From contig JAWZYV010012274.1 of the NCBI GenBank assembly GCA_038373885.1, forward strand, positions 1,240,001-1,304,000: 64,000 bases of DNA, written 5' to 3'. The stretch is from Cheiracanthium punctorium (Eukaryota; Arthropoda; Arachnida; Araneae; Cheiracanthiidae). Positions 22,915 to 33,271 of this stretch are shown here, piece by piece. The notes under the pieces are model-generated. The model was not told the origin of the DNA. It ran no database searches and was given only the letters and a program-made list of their open reading frames with translations. The translations under genes and the position numbers were made by a program. The first letter of the stretch is position 1. Every line of letters begins with the position of its first letter.

Positions 22915-24284
22915 CAACCCTTGTGTAGATCTGCGTTAACCAGAAAACCTAAATAACTTTCATGATAATTTACTGTGAAAGTGAAAAGTTTAATATTTTT
23001 AATATTAAATAAAATTCATAATCACTAACATTCCCTATTATCGAGGGTGTCCTAAAAACACTGACCTATGGTTTCCTTCTTTAAATGTTGATCAAAGACA
23101 TATAGAATGAATTACATAGTTATTTTATGGTATCGAATAAAATTTTCAGGAGAGTAAATGTAAATAAATACAAACTTTTATTCTTTATACAGCCCTCTTA
23201 CAAAATTCCTAATAAGTAAAATATACCCAATATATTAATAAGATGATGCAGAAAGTTTCAGATTTTTTTGTTACAGTTTTCAATCAGTTATTACAGTTTT
23301 CAGTATATGTTTCAATCAAAGTTGGTGAGGGGCAATAATACTATTAACACTATAGCAAGGCAAGAGGGGCAATAATAGTATTAATAATTTAATAATAGTA
23401 GAAATACAATTATTAAAACTATTATAACAAAACTAATTAACCATTAATTTTAATTACATTTATAAATAGCCAATATTTTACATTTAAAGAAGTGACTTTT
23501 AAATCATTTTAAACCAGTTACATTTAAAATGGTTTTTTTTAGCATTTAGAAATGAAATTTTTTTAAACTTACAATTACAGTAACGTTTAATTTAAACAGT
23601 TTTTATTAAGTTGTTTTTAATTCACTTATTAATACCATAATTTAATTTTAGAAAAAGCACTTTTAAAATAAGAGTGTTAATGTTTAAATTGAATATTTTA
23701 AAAAACAAAAATATTTATAAGTAAATTTATACGGATAAATCATTCATTATTCCTAAGAATATCCATTATGTCCTTAGAATACAAAAAAATTGAACGAACA
23801 GTTTATTAAATTAATAATTCATTAATAGAACAGTTTATCTATTTTATTAATGACAAGAGAATTCCGAAATCCCGTGCATTTTTAAAGTCTCACCTTTTAA
23901 AGGTGAAAAGGTGTAAAGACAAAATCCCCCCCCCCCTCTTTAAAAAAAATGTAGGCCATTTCAGTTCATAAAAGACGCATGGCCCTAATCTACTAAATAT
24001 TTTGATAGTAATTTGTAAATGTTTTGATGTTATTCATATAATTCATTACTATTTAGATGTCACATAAAACTAGGAAATAAAAATGATTCAAATACTTTAG
24101 CGGGGAAAAAATCAAATGATTACGAGTTTAAATTTCATTAAAATTAAAATTAATCGTTTGAAATCAATTGAATTTCTATGCAGCAGTTAAAAAATGCACT
24201 TTAAATAATTTTGATTTTTTTAAAATCTCAATAAAATGATTGTATCTTTCTCAACAGAATAATCAATATAAAAAATAACTTTGG
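22915..24284. other. Very AT-rich stretch, nothing recognised
   Basis: There is only AT-rich sequence with a short cytosine run near 23928-23937. No gene, terminal repeat or RNA signal was seen. Confidence 0.5.
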
Positions 24285-24287
24285 CAG

Positions 24288-24370
24288 AGGCCTTGGGGAG
24301 AGGACTTTTCAAGGGTTTCTCATATATTCAAGTTACATTTGGAGAAAACCGGCCAAAACTCGAAACAAAA
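24288..24370 (-). mobile_element. SINE body fragment
   Basis: It matches the minus-strand SINE body: GCCTTGGGGAGAGGACTTTT, then AAGTTACATTTGGAGAAAAC and CCAAAACTC. The tRNA-like head is missing. Confidence 0.7.
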
Positions 24371-25139
24371 TTATTATGTATACGTTTTCCCCAGAAATTA
24401 TTAATTTTAATCCAGTTTTGCAAAGTTTACTATAATAGTAATAATAATTTTTAAATATTCCCCTAAACTAATACGGAGCTCAACCCTTAAAAGAAATATA
24501 CAATATGGGCGATACGGGCTGTGATATTTAAATGACATAATTTGGGAAAATTTTGCCCAACTATTATTTAGTATTGTTTACCTTCTCTAAGCGTTAAATA
24601 AAGATTGTTGTTATTATTACTTTTTTGAAAGCGTGAGGTCGGCATCGACAAGCACGAATTAATATATAAAACTTGATACAAGTTTTATCAAGTTTTTCCC
24701 CATTTTACCAATTTTTGCAAAGGTACATATTTACTTAATACAAAACTTACTGTGAATTAATTCATAAAGGGTTACTTCAATCAAAATCTTATTTAGAAAC
24801 ATCTGAAATATCTTTTTGATAATTTGAATATATTATGATTTTGATTCTCAATTAATTTAGGTAAAAACGAAGAAAACGAAGACAGCTTTTTTGTAAATGA
24901 AAAATTCTATATGGGATTTGATACACTAAAAACACACGCCCCCGCTCAAATCCGGTGTACACCTGCCTCTGTTCCGTGTGTGGGTGAAAACGGCGCTCAC
25001 CCCTCTCTGCTTGTCATTTCAAACCGGGAAGAAGGAGAAACTCTCTTTCGTCTTTTCCCCGCTCATAGACAAGTGGCTCGACCTGGACAAAAGCAAGAGC
25101 ATTTTTTACAGGACCCCTATTTTGCACCCACTTTTTCTG
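24371..25139. other. Spacer with a GC-richer patch
   Basis: 24911-25139 is richer in G+C, with overlapping plus-strand frames that run on into the hAT-type MITE at 25148, so the frames are not a unit of one gene. No motif was recognised. Confidence 0.4.
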
Positions 25140-25147
25140 ACCAGATG

Positions 25148-25612
25148 CAGGGACCGATCTACACACTTGGGGGCCCAGGGCGCAGATACTTTTGGGGGGC
25201 CCTGCACAAAAATTTTCCGCACGATATTACTTACTTAAATTAAGATAAAACCAATTATCATTTCTAAGTTAACCATACGTAAACATTTACAAATCAGTAA
25301 AATGTCTCGGCAGATACCACTTATATGAATTTTTCGATTTTCAAATGTTTTTATGGGTATTTACAGCCGTCACACACCTTTGAAAAGATAAAAGGAGGAG
25401 CATGCTAAGGTGTCCGGACGAATTTGCGAATATCGAATTTATCGAATGTCGAATCGAATGCATAATTTTTAGCGTTACAAGTTACATTAAATTAAAAGTT
25501 TTGAATATTTGTGATGAAATGAAGTAATCAGAAATTTTTCTCTTGAGAGATAATTTTAGTAGATATTACCCAGGGCAGGTTCCCCGTATGCCCCGCCGTA
25601 AATCAGTCCCTG
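25148..25612. mobile_element. hAT-type MITE with 8-bp duplication (hAT-B)
   Basis: The ends CAGGGACCGATCTAC and, read inward from the right, CAGGGACTGATTTAC are flanked by identical ACCAGATG (25140-25147 and 25613-25620). GC-rich subterminal tracts (GGGGGCCC, CCCCGCC) sit next to both ends. It is 465 bp with no transposase. Eight-base duplications and CAGGG ends indicate the hAT superfamily. Confidence 0.85.
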
Positions 25613-25799
25613 ACCAGATGCGTAATTAATCACTTTCTTCCTCTCCCCGGTTTTATACGTTTTATACGTTTTATACCCTGTGCCGGATTAACAATATAGC
25701 AGATTTAGCAAATGCTACGGGCCCCGCGCTTTTGGGGGCCCCGCGCCTTTACCTTGAAAGTTTTCGTCTTTCCCTCTCAAGATCTAGCTTTTTTGACAC

Positions 25800-26035
25800 T
25801 TTCCAAAAAGGTAGAAAAGTGTTTAAGATTTCGGTTTCTCTGTCTGTCCGTCCTTGACTCGCGTGTATAGGCATTGATTTCTACGAAATTTATATATGTT
25901 ATTCTTATCTGCAGTACCATGTACCCTATTGTAAAGGATCTATGCAGCATTTATTGATTTTTTTCTACAGGAGCACTCAAAATAGTCCCAATACATTGCG
26001 CTCTATGGGAAGTTATTCTTTAAAGCGTCTCATCC
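25800..26035 (+). repeat. Dispersed repeat R1, copy 2
   Basis: Shared landmarks are GATTTCGGTTTCTCTGTCTG, TAGGCATTGATTTCTACGAA, GTACCATGTACCCTATTG, GCAGCATTTATTGA and ACAGGAGCACTCAAAATAGT. It lies inside hAT-C, just before the mariner remnant. Confidence 0.65.
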
Positions 26036-26044
26036 TGCTAACTA

Positions 26045-26700
26045 CAAGGGGTGATCAAATGAAAAGGTAAGAACGGTGGGTACAAATGTAGACTTTATTA
26101 AAAATATACACCATAGGCCTGAGCACAACGATCCCACTGACGAACAAGCCGCAGGATTCCTTGTTCCCAGAATTCCTGTGGCCGTGACGAGACCCAGTCC
26201 GTCACAGCGTCCTTGAGTACGTCGTCCGAGTTGAAGCGCTTCCCTTTCAGGTGGTTTCTTCAGTGGAACCAACATATGGAAATCGCAGGGTGACATGTCC
26301 GGACTGTAGGGCGGATGGATGGTCCAACGTCTCCCACTTGAACGTGACCAGTTCCTTGGCGAAAACGGACATTCCATTTTCTCATTGACTTGTGGGACAC
26401 ACAACCTTCCCAGTATACGATCATCATCCTGCGATGAATAGTGGCCGGTTTAACACCTTCCGCTGTCAGAAATCAGATAACGCCTCGCTGCCCCTAAATC
26501 GTCGAATTTTGCAATGCGAACACCATCCTGTCCTCACACGCACTGCCGCGTCAATTGGACGTAGTAGAATGCTTTTTACAAGAGTTTCTGCTCTCTCCTG
26601 CGGGCCCCCGCATGTTCCTATCCACACAAAAGGCTCCAATCGCATTCCTAGATGTCTCGATACGTGCTCTTATAGCTGCATGGACAAATATGATAACGGT
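26045..26700 (-). pseudogene. Mariner transposase remnant
   Basis: On the minus strand an upstream piece near 26425-26490 reads LTAEGVKPATIHRRM, typical of the N-terminal helix-turn-helix region of mariner transposases. Downstream, about 26270-26325 reads HPPYSPDMSPCDFHML, the conserved block holding the third catalytic aspartate (SPD). Most of the catalytic core between them is missing, and stops and frameshifts break the rest, so no enzyme can be made. The minus-strand open frame at 26042-26404 crosses the SPD block but drifts out of frame afterwards. Plus-strand frames at 26392-26830 overlap it and are not genes. Intact relatives are about 340-350 residues. Confidence 0.8.
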
Positions 26701-26745
26701 TAGGTTGTTGCGACGTTTGGTACCTATTCATTTGATCACCCTTTG
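26045..26745 (-). mobile_element. Mariner-type element, internally deleted
   Basis: The ends CAAGGGGTGATCAAATGAA and, read inward from the right, CAAAGGGTGATCAAATGAA are flanked by TA (26043-26044 and 26746-26747). At 701 bp it is about half the usual 1.3-kb mariner. It carries transposase remnants on the minus strand and sits inside hAT-C. Confidence 0.85.
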
Positions 26746-26834
26746 TAGTTGCGCTGAACCCCGACTTCAAGATAAAACTTTTTCCTCTATGAATGCAAAA
26801 AGATTACAAAGTCAAGGGCAAAAAGCCTAACAAC

Positions 26835-27345
26835 TTCTACATCGTTTGTACGATCCGCTTGAAATTTTTCACAAGTTTGTAAAAAAATATAGAAAACAAT
26901 CTGTAAATTTTAAAATCTAAAAATCCACCCGTTCCTTCATTTTTAAGCGATTTTTCGCTATTTTCAGCACCATTTCGTTTCCAAGAGTCAAAAAATTGAA
27001 TCATTTGGGTGACAAAATGACCTATTTTAAGTGAAAATGACGTCATACAATTGGGGGGGGGATTCCAATACGTTTAAAATAATTTCTCCCGATTACATAG
27101 TTTATTATTATTTTTTCCCCCACAAATAAATCGTCTATTGGATATCCGAATGTTTATGTATACAAAACGAAAGCTTTCGACTGCGAAAAGATTCCGCGCG
27201 TTTCCAGATGAGCATGAAATTCAATTTGGGTCTGTAATAAAAATTCAATATGAACTTATTTATTTTAGGTGGATGAAAATTAAATATATTGAATGAAAGA
27301 CAAATTTCCTTAAAATGTTTTTTCTCTCGCCCGTTGTAATTGCCT
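26835..27345 (+). repeat. Dispersed repeat R2, copy 1 (uninterrupted)
   Basis: It is similar over its whole length to 53050-53735: AAAATCCACCCG, TTTTTAAGC, GTTTCCAAGAGT, AAGTGAAAATGACGTCATAC, TTTCCAGATGAGCATGAAAT and ATTTATTTTAGGTGGATGAA. It leads directly into an R1 copy. No conserved frame was seen; the two minus-strand frames here are not shared intact by the other copy. Confidence 0.75.
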
Positions 27346-27359
27346 TCACAAAAGGCTTT

Positions 27360-27545
27360 GACTTCTAGTTTTAGAGATATTCTGCTCTTTGAAATGAAAC
27401 AAAATTGGATGTTATGAAGGATTACAAAATGAAGCTTTGCATCGAAAATAGTGTCTGTATAGTTAAAAGTTTTTCTATACCGGAGCACTCAAAATAATTT
27501 CTATACAATACGGTCAATGGCAGTTTAGAGAGAGGCATCTATTTT
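27360..27545 (+). repeat. Dispersed repeat R1, copy 3
   Basis: It continues from R2: TTAGAGATATTCTGCTC, AAAATGAAGCTTTGCATCG, AAAATAGTGTCTGTAT and CCGGAGCACTCAAAATAATT. This suggests that R2 and R1 are parts of one longer repeat unit. Confidence 0.6.
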
Positions 27546-28114
27546 AAGCATATAATACTATCCTACAATATGATTAGCTAATAATCCGACGACGATCGTG
27601 TGCCTCCTTCAAAATTTGAGCCAAAAGCCGGCAATGTTGGCGACTTTTGCGATAAATTGCCAAATAGGGTGCAAAAAAAAAAATGCTTTGAAAAATGAAC
27701 CAAACTTGGCGATATTTTTATTATTTTACGATAAATCGAAAAAGGTATTTACGTACTATCCCGGCGGTCATTAACGCCAAACTATTTTTCCCTCAAATTT
27801 CCTGGCAAACTGTTGGCAATCGTATTCCGAACCATCAATAATTTCATGTGCCCGGCATTTATCTTGGCGAAAAAGTTGCTCGTCTTGGCGGATCGCCTGG
27901 ATAATAATGTAGTACCTCGAAAAATGTCTAATGTAATTATATTAAGCTATGTCGATTTCTTTAGAAATTTTGAAAATTCGTTACTCGCACTTTAATTAAC
28001 TGATTTATTGTATTGTGTTTTGTTAAGGGCTATCTGCCTAGGAGTAGGAGGGGGTCTCCGACCGACGAAAATTTGTTAATGCATTAGAACCCAAAACGGG
28101 TTAACGTCCTTATG

Positions 28115-28290
28115 ATTTCGGTCATTTGTCTGTTCTGATGTCCACCCATCCAGTGTTCTAACTGCTGTGGATATACATCGATTTGTGCGAAATTTATGTT
28201 TTTTCTATGTACAGTACCACGTACCATATTGAAAATGGTGTATGTAGCATTTATAGTTCTTTTACAGGAGAAAAAAATCCAATGTATAGC
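28115..28290 (+). repeat. Dispersed repeat R1, copy 4
   Basis: Landmarks are TGATTTCGGTCATTTGTCTG, GTTCTAACTGC, GGATATACATCGATTTGTGC, CAGTACCACGTACCATATTG and TGTAGCATTTATAGTTC. It is interrupted just after 28270. Confidence 0.65.
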
Positions 28291-28302
28291 ACAGTCTAAA
28301 AA

Positions 28303-29019
28303 ACAGAACTAAAAGGGGGGGTTCGGGGGGGGGGTCTCCCCCTGTATCTGTTGATACAGGAATGACTGAATCAGCAGTCATTCTTGAAAACATATTTTAG
28401 AGATATTAGATTTTTGAAAGAAAACAAAGTTGGCATATATATTACTAAGGCTCTCAAAATGATGCTCTCCATTGAGAATAACGTCCGTATTATTAATAGT
28501 TCTACAGGAGCACTCAAAAGAATTCCCATTGCAGTCTGTGGCATTTGAGAGACACTAATACATTTCTAGCACAAGACAATGAGTATAATTTTTTATTCTT
28601 CAGTTAAACGCTAAAAAAAATTAATGGTCTTTTACAGGGTCTCATAAAATTGCATTTACAGTGATAATACAACATTTTTTTATCTACGAAATCTCGCCAG
28701 TTTTAACTAAAATACATAGCAGATTTGGCGCAAAAATATTTTGTATTGGAAGTGTTTTATAATCTATGAGCTTGGCATGACTTATCTTTCTTGATTTTTT
28801 AAGGCAACAGATAAATCTTGTAAATCTTTTTTTCTTTCGTTATTTCTTTCTTTTCATTTTTATTTATTTATTTTTTGGATAAGACAATTTCTGAAGATCT
28901 ATATAGTGGAACTGTAAATCAGTTGTAGACAACTCATTGAAAGAATATATGTATAACTCGGCTGTTCGAGCCTCATCAATGGGAGACCCCCCCCCCTGAA
29001 CCCACCTAATTTTTTAGTT
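28303..29019. mobile_element. Inverted-repeat element with G/C-run ends
   Basis: The left end (ACTAAAAG, then runs of G, then GGTCTCCC) and the right end read inward (ACTAAAAAATTAGGTGGGTTC, then a G run and GGTCTCCC) match imperfectly. The interior carries another R1-like segment (28385-28560: TTTTAGAGATATTAG, AATGATGCTCTCCATTGAG, ACAGGAGCACTCAAAAGAAT). No coding sequence was seen and the boundaries are approximate. Confidence 0.45.
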
Positions 29020-29041
29020 TCGTGATTGCCATATTAAAACG

Positions 29042-29522
29042 ATATTAATGGACTATGTCATTTTATCTCTCATCAATCGTGTATTTCACCTGGTAACCCC
29101 ATGTTGAAATTTTTAGGATTGTAACCTATTTATAGAAAAATACATGTGATGCACATTCTACAGCTCAGTAAATATTGTAACAATAGATTAAAGCTGTTGT
29201 GAACTAATAGTATTTAAATATATGTAAAATATACTTGTGATGTATATTCTACAGCTTACGAAATATTGTAACAATAGATTAAAGCTGTTGTGAACTAATA
29301 GTATTTAAATAAACGGATGAAATTTTTAAACAATCATTTTATCAAATAAATGCAACCTTACGGAGCTTATAGAAATCGGTGGTTTACGTAACACATACTA
29401 ACATTTTCAGCGGACATTTATTCTTACTTTTATGTCGCGTTTTCGTAACGCATTTTCGTGTCTCATTTTTATGTCACATTTTCAAAACGGGGTGAGCGAT
29501 AAAATGACATAGTCATTAATAT
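29042..29522. mobile_element. MITE with GACTATGTCATTTTATC ends
   Basis: 29042-29067 and 29498-29522 are inverted repeats differing by one inserted base (core GACTATGTCATTTTATC). The interior is non-coding and contains a tandem duplication and several TTTTATGTC/TTTTCGT motifs. The target duplication is unclear because the flanks (ATATTAAT) are part of the symmetry. Confidence 0.65.
29143..29316. repeat. Tandem duplication, two units of about 90 bp
   Basis: The segment from TTGTGATGYAYATTCTACAGC through ATTGTAACAATAGATTAAAG to TAATAGTATTTAAATA occurs twice in direct orientation, near 29147-29221 and 29237-29311, with a few differences. Confidence 0.8.
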
Positions 29523-29639
29523 ATTTAATGTGGCTGTTGCATGCCTGCATTATTTAGTCAACTCATTACCTAGACGAAACTGAATAAGTATTCTAAAGTC
29601 AGCAATAAGGACACACACAAGAGTATATCCAACAATACT

Positions 29640-29812
29640 GTGGAACAAAAACACGGTTCTCAGAAAAAAATTTCAGGGAGGATCCAAAAGGGGGGAAATA
29701 AAAGAAAGACAGAAAGAAAGGCTGTATCATTATCTTTTCGTTGACTAAAAGCGAAACTCGGACAAACGGAGGAGGGGTATCCAGATCCTTGCACCACCCA
29801 CCTATGGCTTTT
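29640..29812. repeat. Probable worn copy of the hAT-type MITE found at 53385
   Basis: The left part CAGAAAAAAATTTC, then GGAGGATCCAAAAGG, and the right part GGGTATCCAGATCC resemble the ends of the 147-bp MITE at 53385-53531. The outermost bases and a target duplication are not preserved. Confidence 0.4.
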
Positions 29813-29937
29813 AGAAAATGGATTCCTTACCAATAATGTTACATTTTTGTCTTTATTTGAAGACTGAATCCAGAAATAAACAAAATATAGAAAGAAAACT
29901 AAGTGCCGAAACAAAAAAAACAGACTCGGGGTCTGAT

Positions 29938-30097
29938 CAAGGGCGGATTAAAGGGTGGGGGTCGGAGGAGGTGACCGCCCCTCCCGAGAAAAATGAAATT
30001 AATGTAAACAATCCCAACTTACTTCCATAAAATTTATATATATATATGTGAATCTTCCATCCAAGCCTCCACCCACAAAATTGTATTAATCCGTCAG
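29938..30097. repeat. Possible hAT-type MITE with GGCGGATTAA ends
   Basis: AAGGGCGGATTAA on the left and, read inward from the right, ACTGACGGATTAA could be paired ends about 160 bp apart, with GGGTGGGGG-type tracts inside both. The flanking 8-mers agree at only 5 of 8 positions, so this is tentative. Confidence 0.35.
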
Positions 30098-30109
30098 TGG
30101 GCCGTATTA

Positions 30110-31945
30110 TTCATTAGTCTGTAGTCTATCTGTCCCGATCACTTCAGGGACTTTTCAGTAACAAGTCGAAAGAATTTTTTAATGAAGTTGTAATCAAACT
30201 TTTCAAAATGACTCAATAGAACGGAAATATTTTTGGCTATTTCTGAAGATGTTCTCTGGAACGCGAGTTGATCTTCTGCATTTCCCCGAGAGCTGAGATC
30301 CATAGGATTAAGATTGTAGGAAAAACGCGCCCCATAATCAATAATAATCCCCCACGAAACAATAATTTTTATTTAAATATTGGACATAAAGTTATTTTGT
30401 TTTGCAGTAAATATGGGGATGGTATTTTAAACGGATATTGGGCAGCCCCAAAGTTCTTTTATTTTGCAGTAAAGGCGCGGGTGGCTTTGGCGAAATTCGA
30501 AGGTGTACTAGGATGTAAACGATCTTAGAAGGCTTTTGGTAGTTGGCTTGCTTTGTTTTTACTTAATTATTTATTTTACATTTTACAGTATTTAAACAAA
30601 GGCGAATTATTTTTTGAAACAATAATAATATATAGAATGTAAGTCATTTTTTTATAGTTGGGGAATCCACTATTACGATAAATTATCTTATTAATCTCGG
30701 AAATTAACCACGTTAAATATGAAAGAATTCATTTTTGGCCGGTCGAAACCACAGGTCAAGAGCGCGAATGCCAGTACGTTCGTTCAAATAAAATAATTAG
30801 AACCGAGAGGATCTTCGCACGGTCGGGGCATCCGAGAAGCCATAACCTCAGGCAAACTGAAAACAAAAAGAATTTTCGGATACTCTTGACCCACAAAGAA
30901 ACTCACAAATTACTTGTCACATTTAAGATTATTATGTCTTGCAAAAACATTTGAACGTAATACGATAATGAATGTTTTATCCGAATTTTTTATTATTTAT
31001 TATATAGATTATTCTATTCCTCTTATAAAGATTTTTTTGAGCAAAATATTTTATATCATTTTAACGAGGATAAGTTGAAAAGTAATGTACATATGCTTGT
31101 AGAACACTAACGAAATGACCTTTAGAAGTGTCCCAAGCGGTATGTGAAAGTAACAGTCCCCCTGTACAAGCATGTACAGTTTAAATGCCTTCCGTGTATG
31201 CAGTATATTTTGAATGGTGGAGGTATTATTGTGCTAGATCTATCTATCCTCAGTTCGATTTCTTATGAATTAACCCATTAAATAAATTAAGAGAAGTTAA
31301 AAATATGTAACCTATAATTAGTAAAGACCGTCCAGATATATAATGAAATAATTTTACAAGCATGTATTTTTATAGGGGAAAAAATAGTGTTTAAAGGCAC
31401 AGTTTAAAATACATATTGATTTCGAAGGTTCTAAAAATTTTACAGAAACAAGTATTATTTTATGTGTGTAAACTTGTCTAGTTATATGTTTGCATATGGG
31501 AAAGGTGGGAAGTGTTAGAAATTCCAAATATATATCCATGAACATTAACATTCATTAAAAAAAACCTGAGTTGTACGAATAAATAACTTTAAACATCGCC
31601 AGTCTCGCTATCTATTTACTCACTGTCTATGTCTTGCGGCATTTTTTCCACACACTATTTTAACTCAAATTTTTTCATTTTGAATCAAGAAAATTCATAA
31701 AAGTTGTGTTTTATTTTATTATCGCACAAAACCTACAGATTAGCTCACCCAAGGTGGAGGAAGGGCTGGGATAAACCTCTCGCAAATATAACACGTGGAT
31801 GCCCTTTTAGTTTTGTTTACATCTAATTAGCATTAGTAATACCATTAATTAACACTAAACATAAATTGTAATATAATTAGCACTATTTATTTTCTCATTT
31901 AATTTAGCTCTATTACTTTAATGTGAGGGTGAACTCCTCCCCCTA
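30110..31945. other. AT-rich interior of hAT-C, nothing recognised
   Basis: I saw no protein motif, terminal repeat or RNA gene. The plus-strand frame at 30268-30528 and the minus-strand frame at 31354-31551 have no recognised features. An (AT)n run lies near 31947-31965. Confidence 0.45.
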
Positions 31946-32309
31946 AATATATATATATATATATAGGTGCGTCACTGACCAGGGGCCCCCTTGGTAACAT
32001 TTGCTACGGGCCCCGCGCTGTCTTAATCCGGCACTGTTTATACCAAAGGGCCCTAAACCGAAACTGCAAGAATTAGCAACTGACTATAAGAATATCACAT
32101 CTGTCCATTTCATACATGCAGCCAGTACTCGTAGATAAACCAATATAAAGGTACTGGACACTTGTTTCTTACGTAGCTGCTTTTTTATGAGTGGGATGGT
32201 GGTATTTATACAGTGTTAAAAATCTACCACGACTACAAAATCTAAATAATCATATATTTTAGTTCCAAAATTAAAATTACAAAATCGACGATTATCTGAA
32301 AGAATAAGA

Positions 32310-32465
32310 TCTCCAGACCCCAATCCCATAGAGCACTTGTGGAATGCTAGGAAGAGTCACTGCACGTCGACCGTCGACACTCTCCTTCGTACAAGGACCC
32401 TTTTCAGGCATGCCATACACCATATGGTGACAAGCCTCTTCTCCCAGATAATCGTCAACTTTGTA
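32310..32465 (+). pseudogene. Tc1-like transposase scrap
   Basis: Reading from 32310, the frame gives SPDPNPIEHLWNARKSH, the conserved block around the third catalytic acidic residue of Tc1-family transposases (usually SPDLNPIEHLW). The frame stays open to about 32525, but the rest is only loosely similar to a C-terminal Tc1 tail. No upstream catalytic domain or paired ends were found in the preceding sequence, so this is an isolated fragment. It begins about 265 bp beyond hAT-C and ends before the mariner-type element at 32599. Confidence 0.8.
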
Positions 32466-32797
32466 ACTTTAATTTTGGACAACAATTTACATAAGGGTCC
32501 AGTGATCGAGAATTTTGAAGGATAAGGGCTACGTGACATATTCAAGAGTAAGAATAGAAAAGCTTCTTCGGGTTTTGAAAAAGAAAGGTTTTAAAATACA
32601 GAGGTTGTTTACACATTTTTAGAACGATTTCGATAAAGAATTTTTTTTAAAAGTAAATGTTTCAGAATAAAAATTTTTGGCAACAGCTTATTATTTGAAA
32701 TGAGAAATATCGTCTGCTACTTTTAAATTTATTCTTCTTTCAAAATGTCATACGTAAACAAGCTGTGGATTGAAGGATATGTTTTTGCGCTTTCCGA

Positions 32798-32836
32798 AGA
32801 GAAATATTCTTATTTATGGAATAAGAATATTTCTCT
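32798..32836. repeat. Short perfect hairpin within the transposase N-terminus
   Basis: AGAGAAATATTCTTATT (32798-32814) and its exact complement (32820-32836) flank a 5-nt loop. It coincides with the point where the mariner reading frame is lost, and looks like a small template-switch inversion. Confidence 0.7.
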
Positions 32837-33271
32837 CAAAAATGTTGTGAAATTCATGGTATTAAAATTTCTAAGTGCAAAATAAGCAACATTATTAATC
32901 GGCAAGGTAAAAACCGTCAATCATTATTTCTACATGGAAAGAAGACTCCAAATGAATATCCGAAAAAGGTACGTACTGTTTCAAATATTTCTAAAGTGAA
33001 ATCGCTGGTAAAAGAGAAAATCCGCCAACACAGAGATCAATTGCATTGCAAAGGCTTTAGATACATCTGTAGCAACAATAAATAAAATAATAAACCAAGA
33101 TTTACAACTTAAAAAAGCTAAAAAACATAATGTTCACCAGCTTTTGCCGAGACACGTGGCTCAACGCAAAACATTTTGTAGAATCCTGTATGAAAACCAT
33201 TTAGCAGGAGATAAATGGAAATACATTGTGACCCTTGATGAAGCACGGGTTTACCTAGATGACTGCAACAA

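Larger units (their letters stand above)
25678..32036. mobile_element. 6.36-kb hAT-like composite element with 8-bp duplication (hAT-C)
   Basis: The left end CTGTGCCGGATTAA and, read inward from the right, CAGTGCCGGATTAA are flanked by identical TTTATACC (25670-25677 and 32037-32044). Each subterminal region also carries GCTACGGGCCCCGCGC or its complement and a GGGGGCCCC tract. The pair therefore appears to delimit one insertion, since expanded by nested repeats (mariner at 26045-26745, R1 and R2 copies, two further inverted-repeat elements). I found no hAT transposase inside. It could alternatively be two solo ends, but identical 8-bp flanks make that unlikely. Confidence 0.7.

Noticed and set aside
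24911..25243. Overlapping 110- and 86-codon plus-strand frames
   Set aside because: They cross the left border of the hAT-type MITE at 25148, so they cannot represent one original gene.
26392..26830. Plus-strand frames of 103 and 91 codons
   Set aside because: They lie antisense to the mariner transposase remnant and run out through its end.
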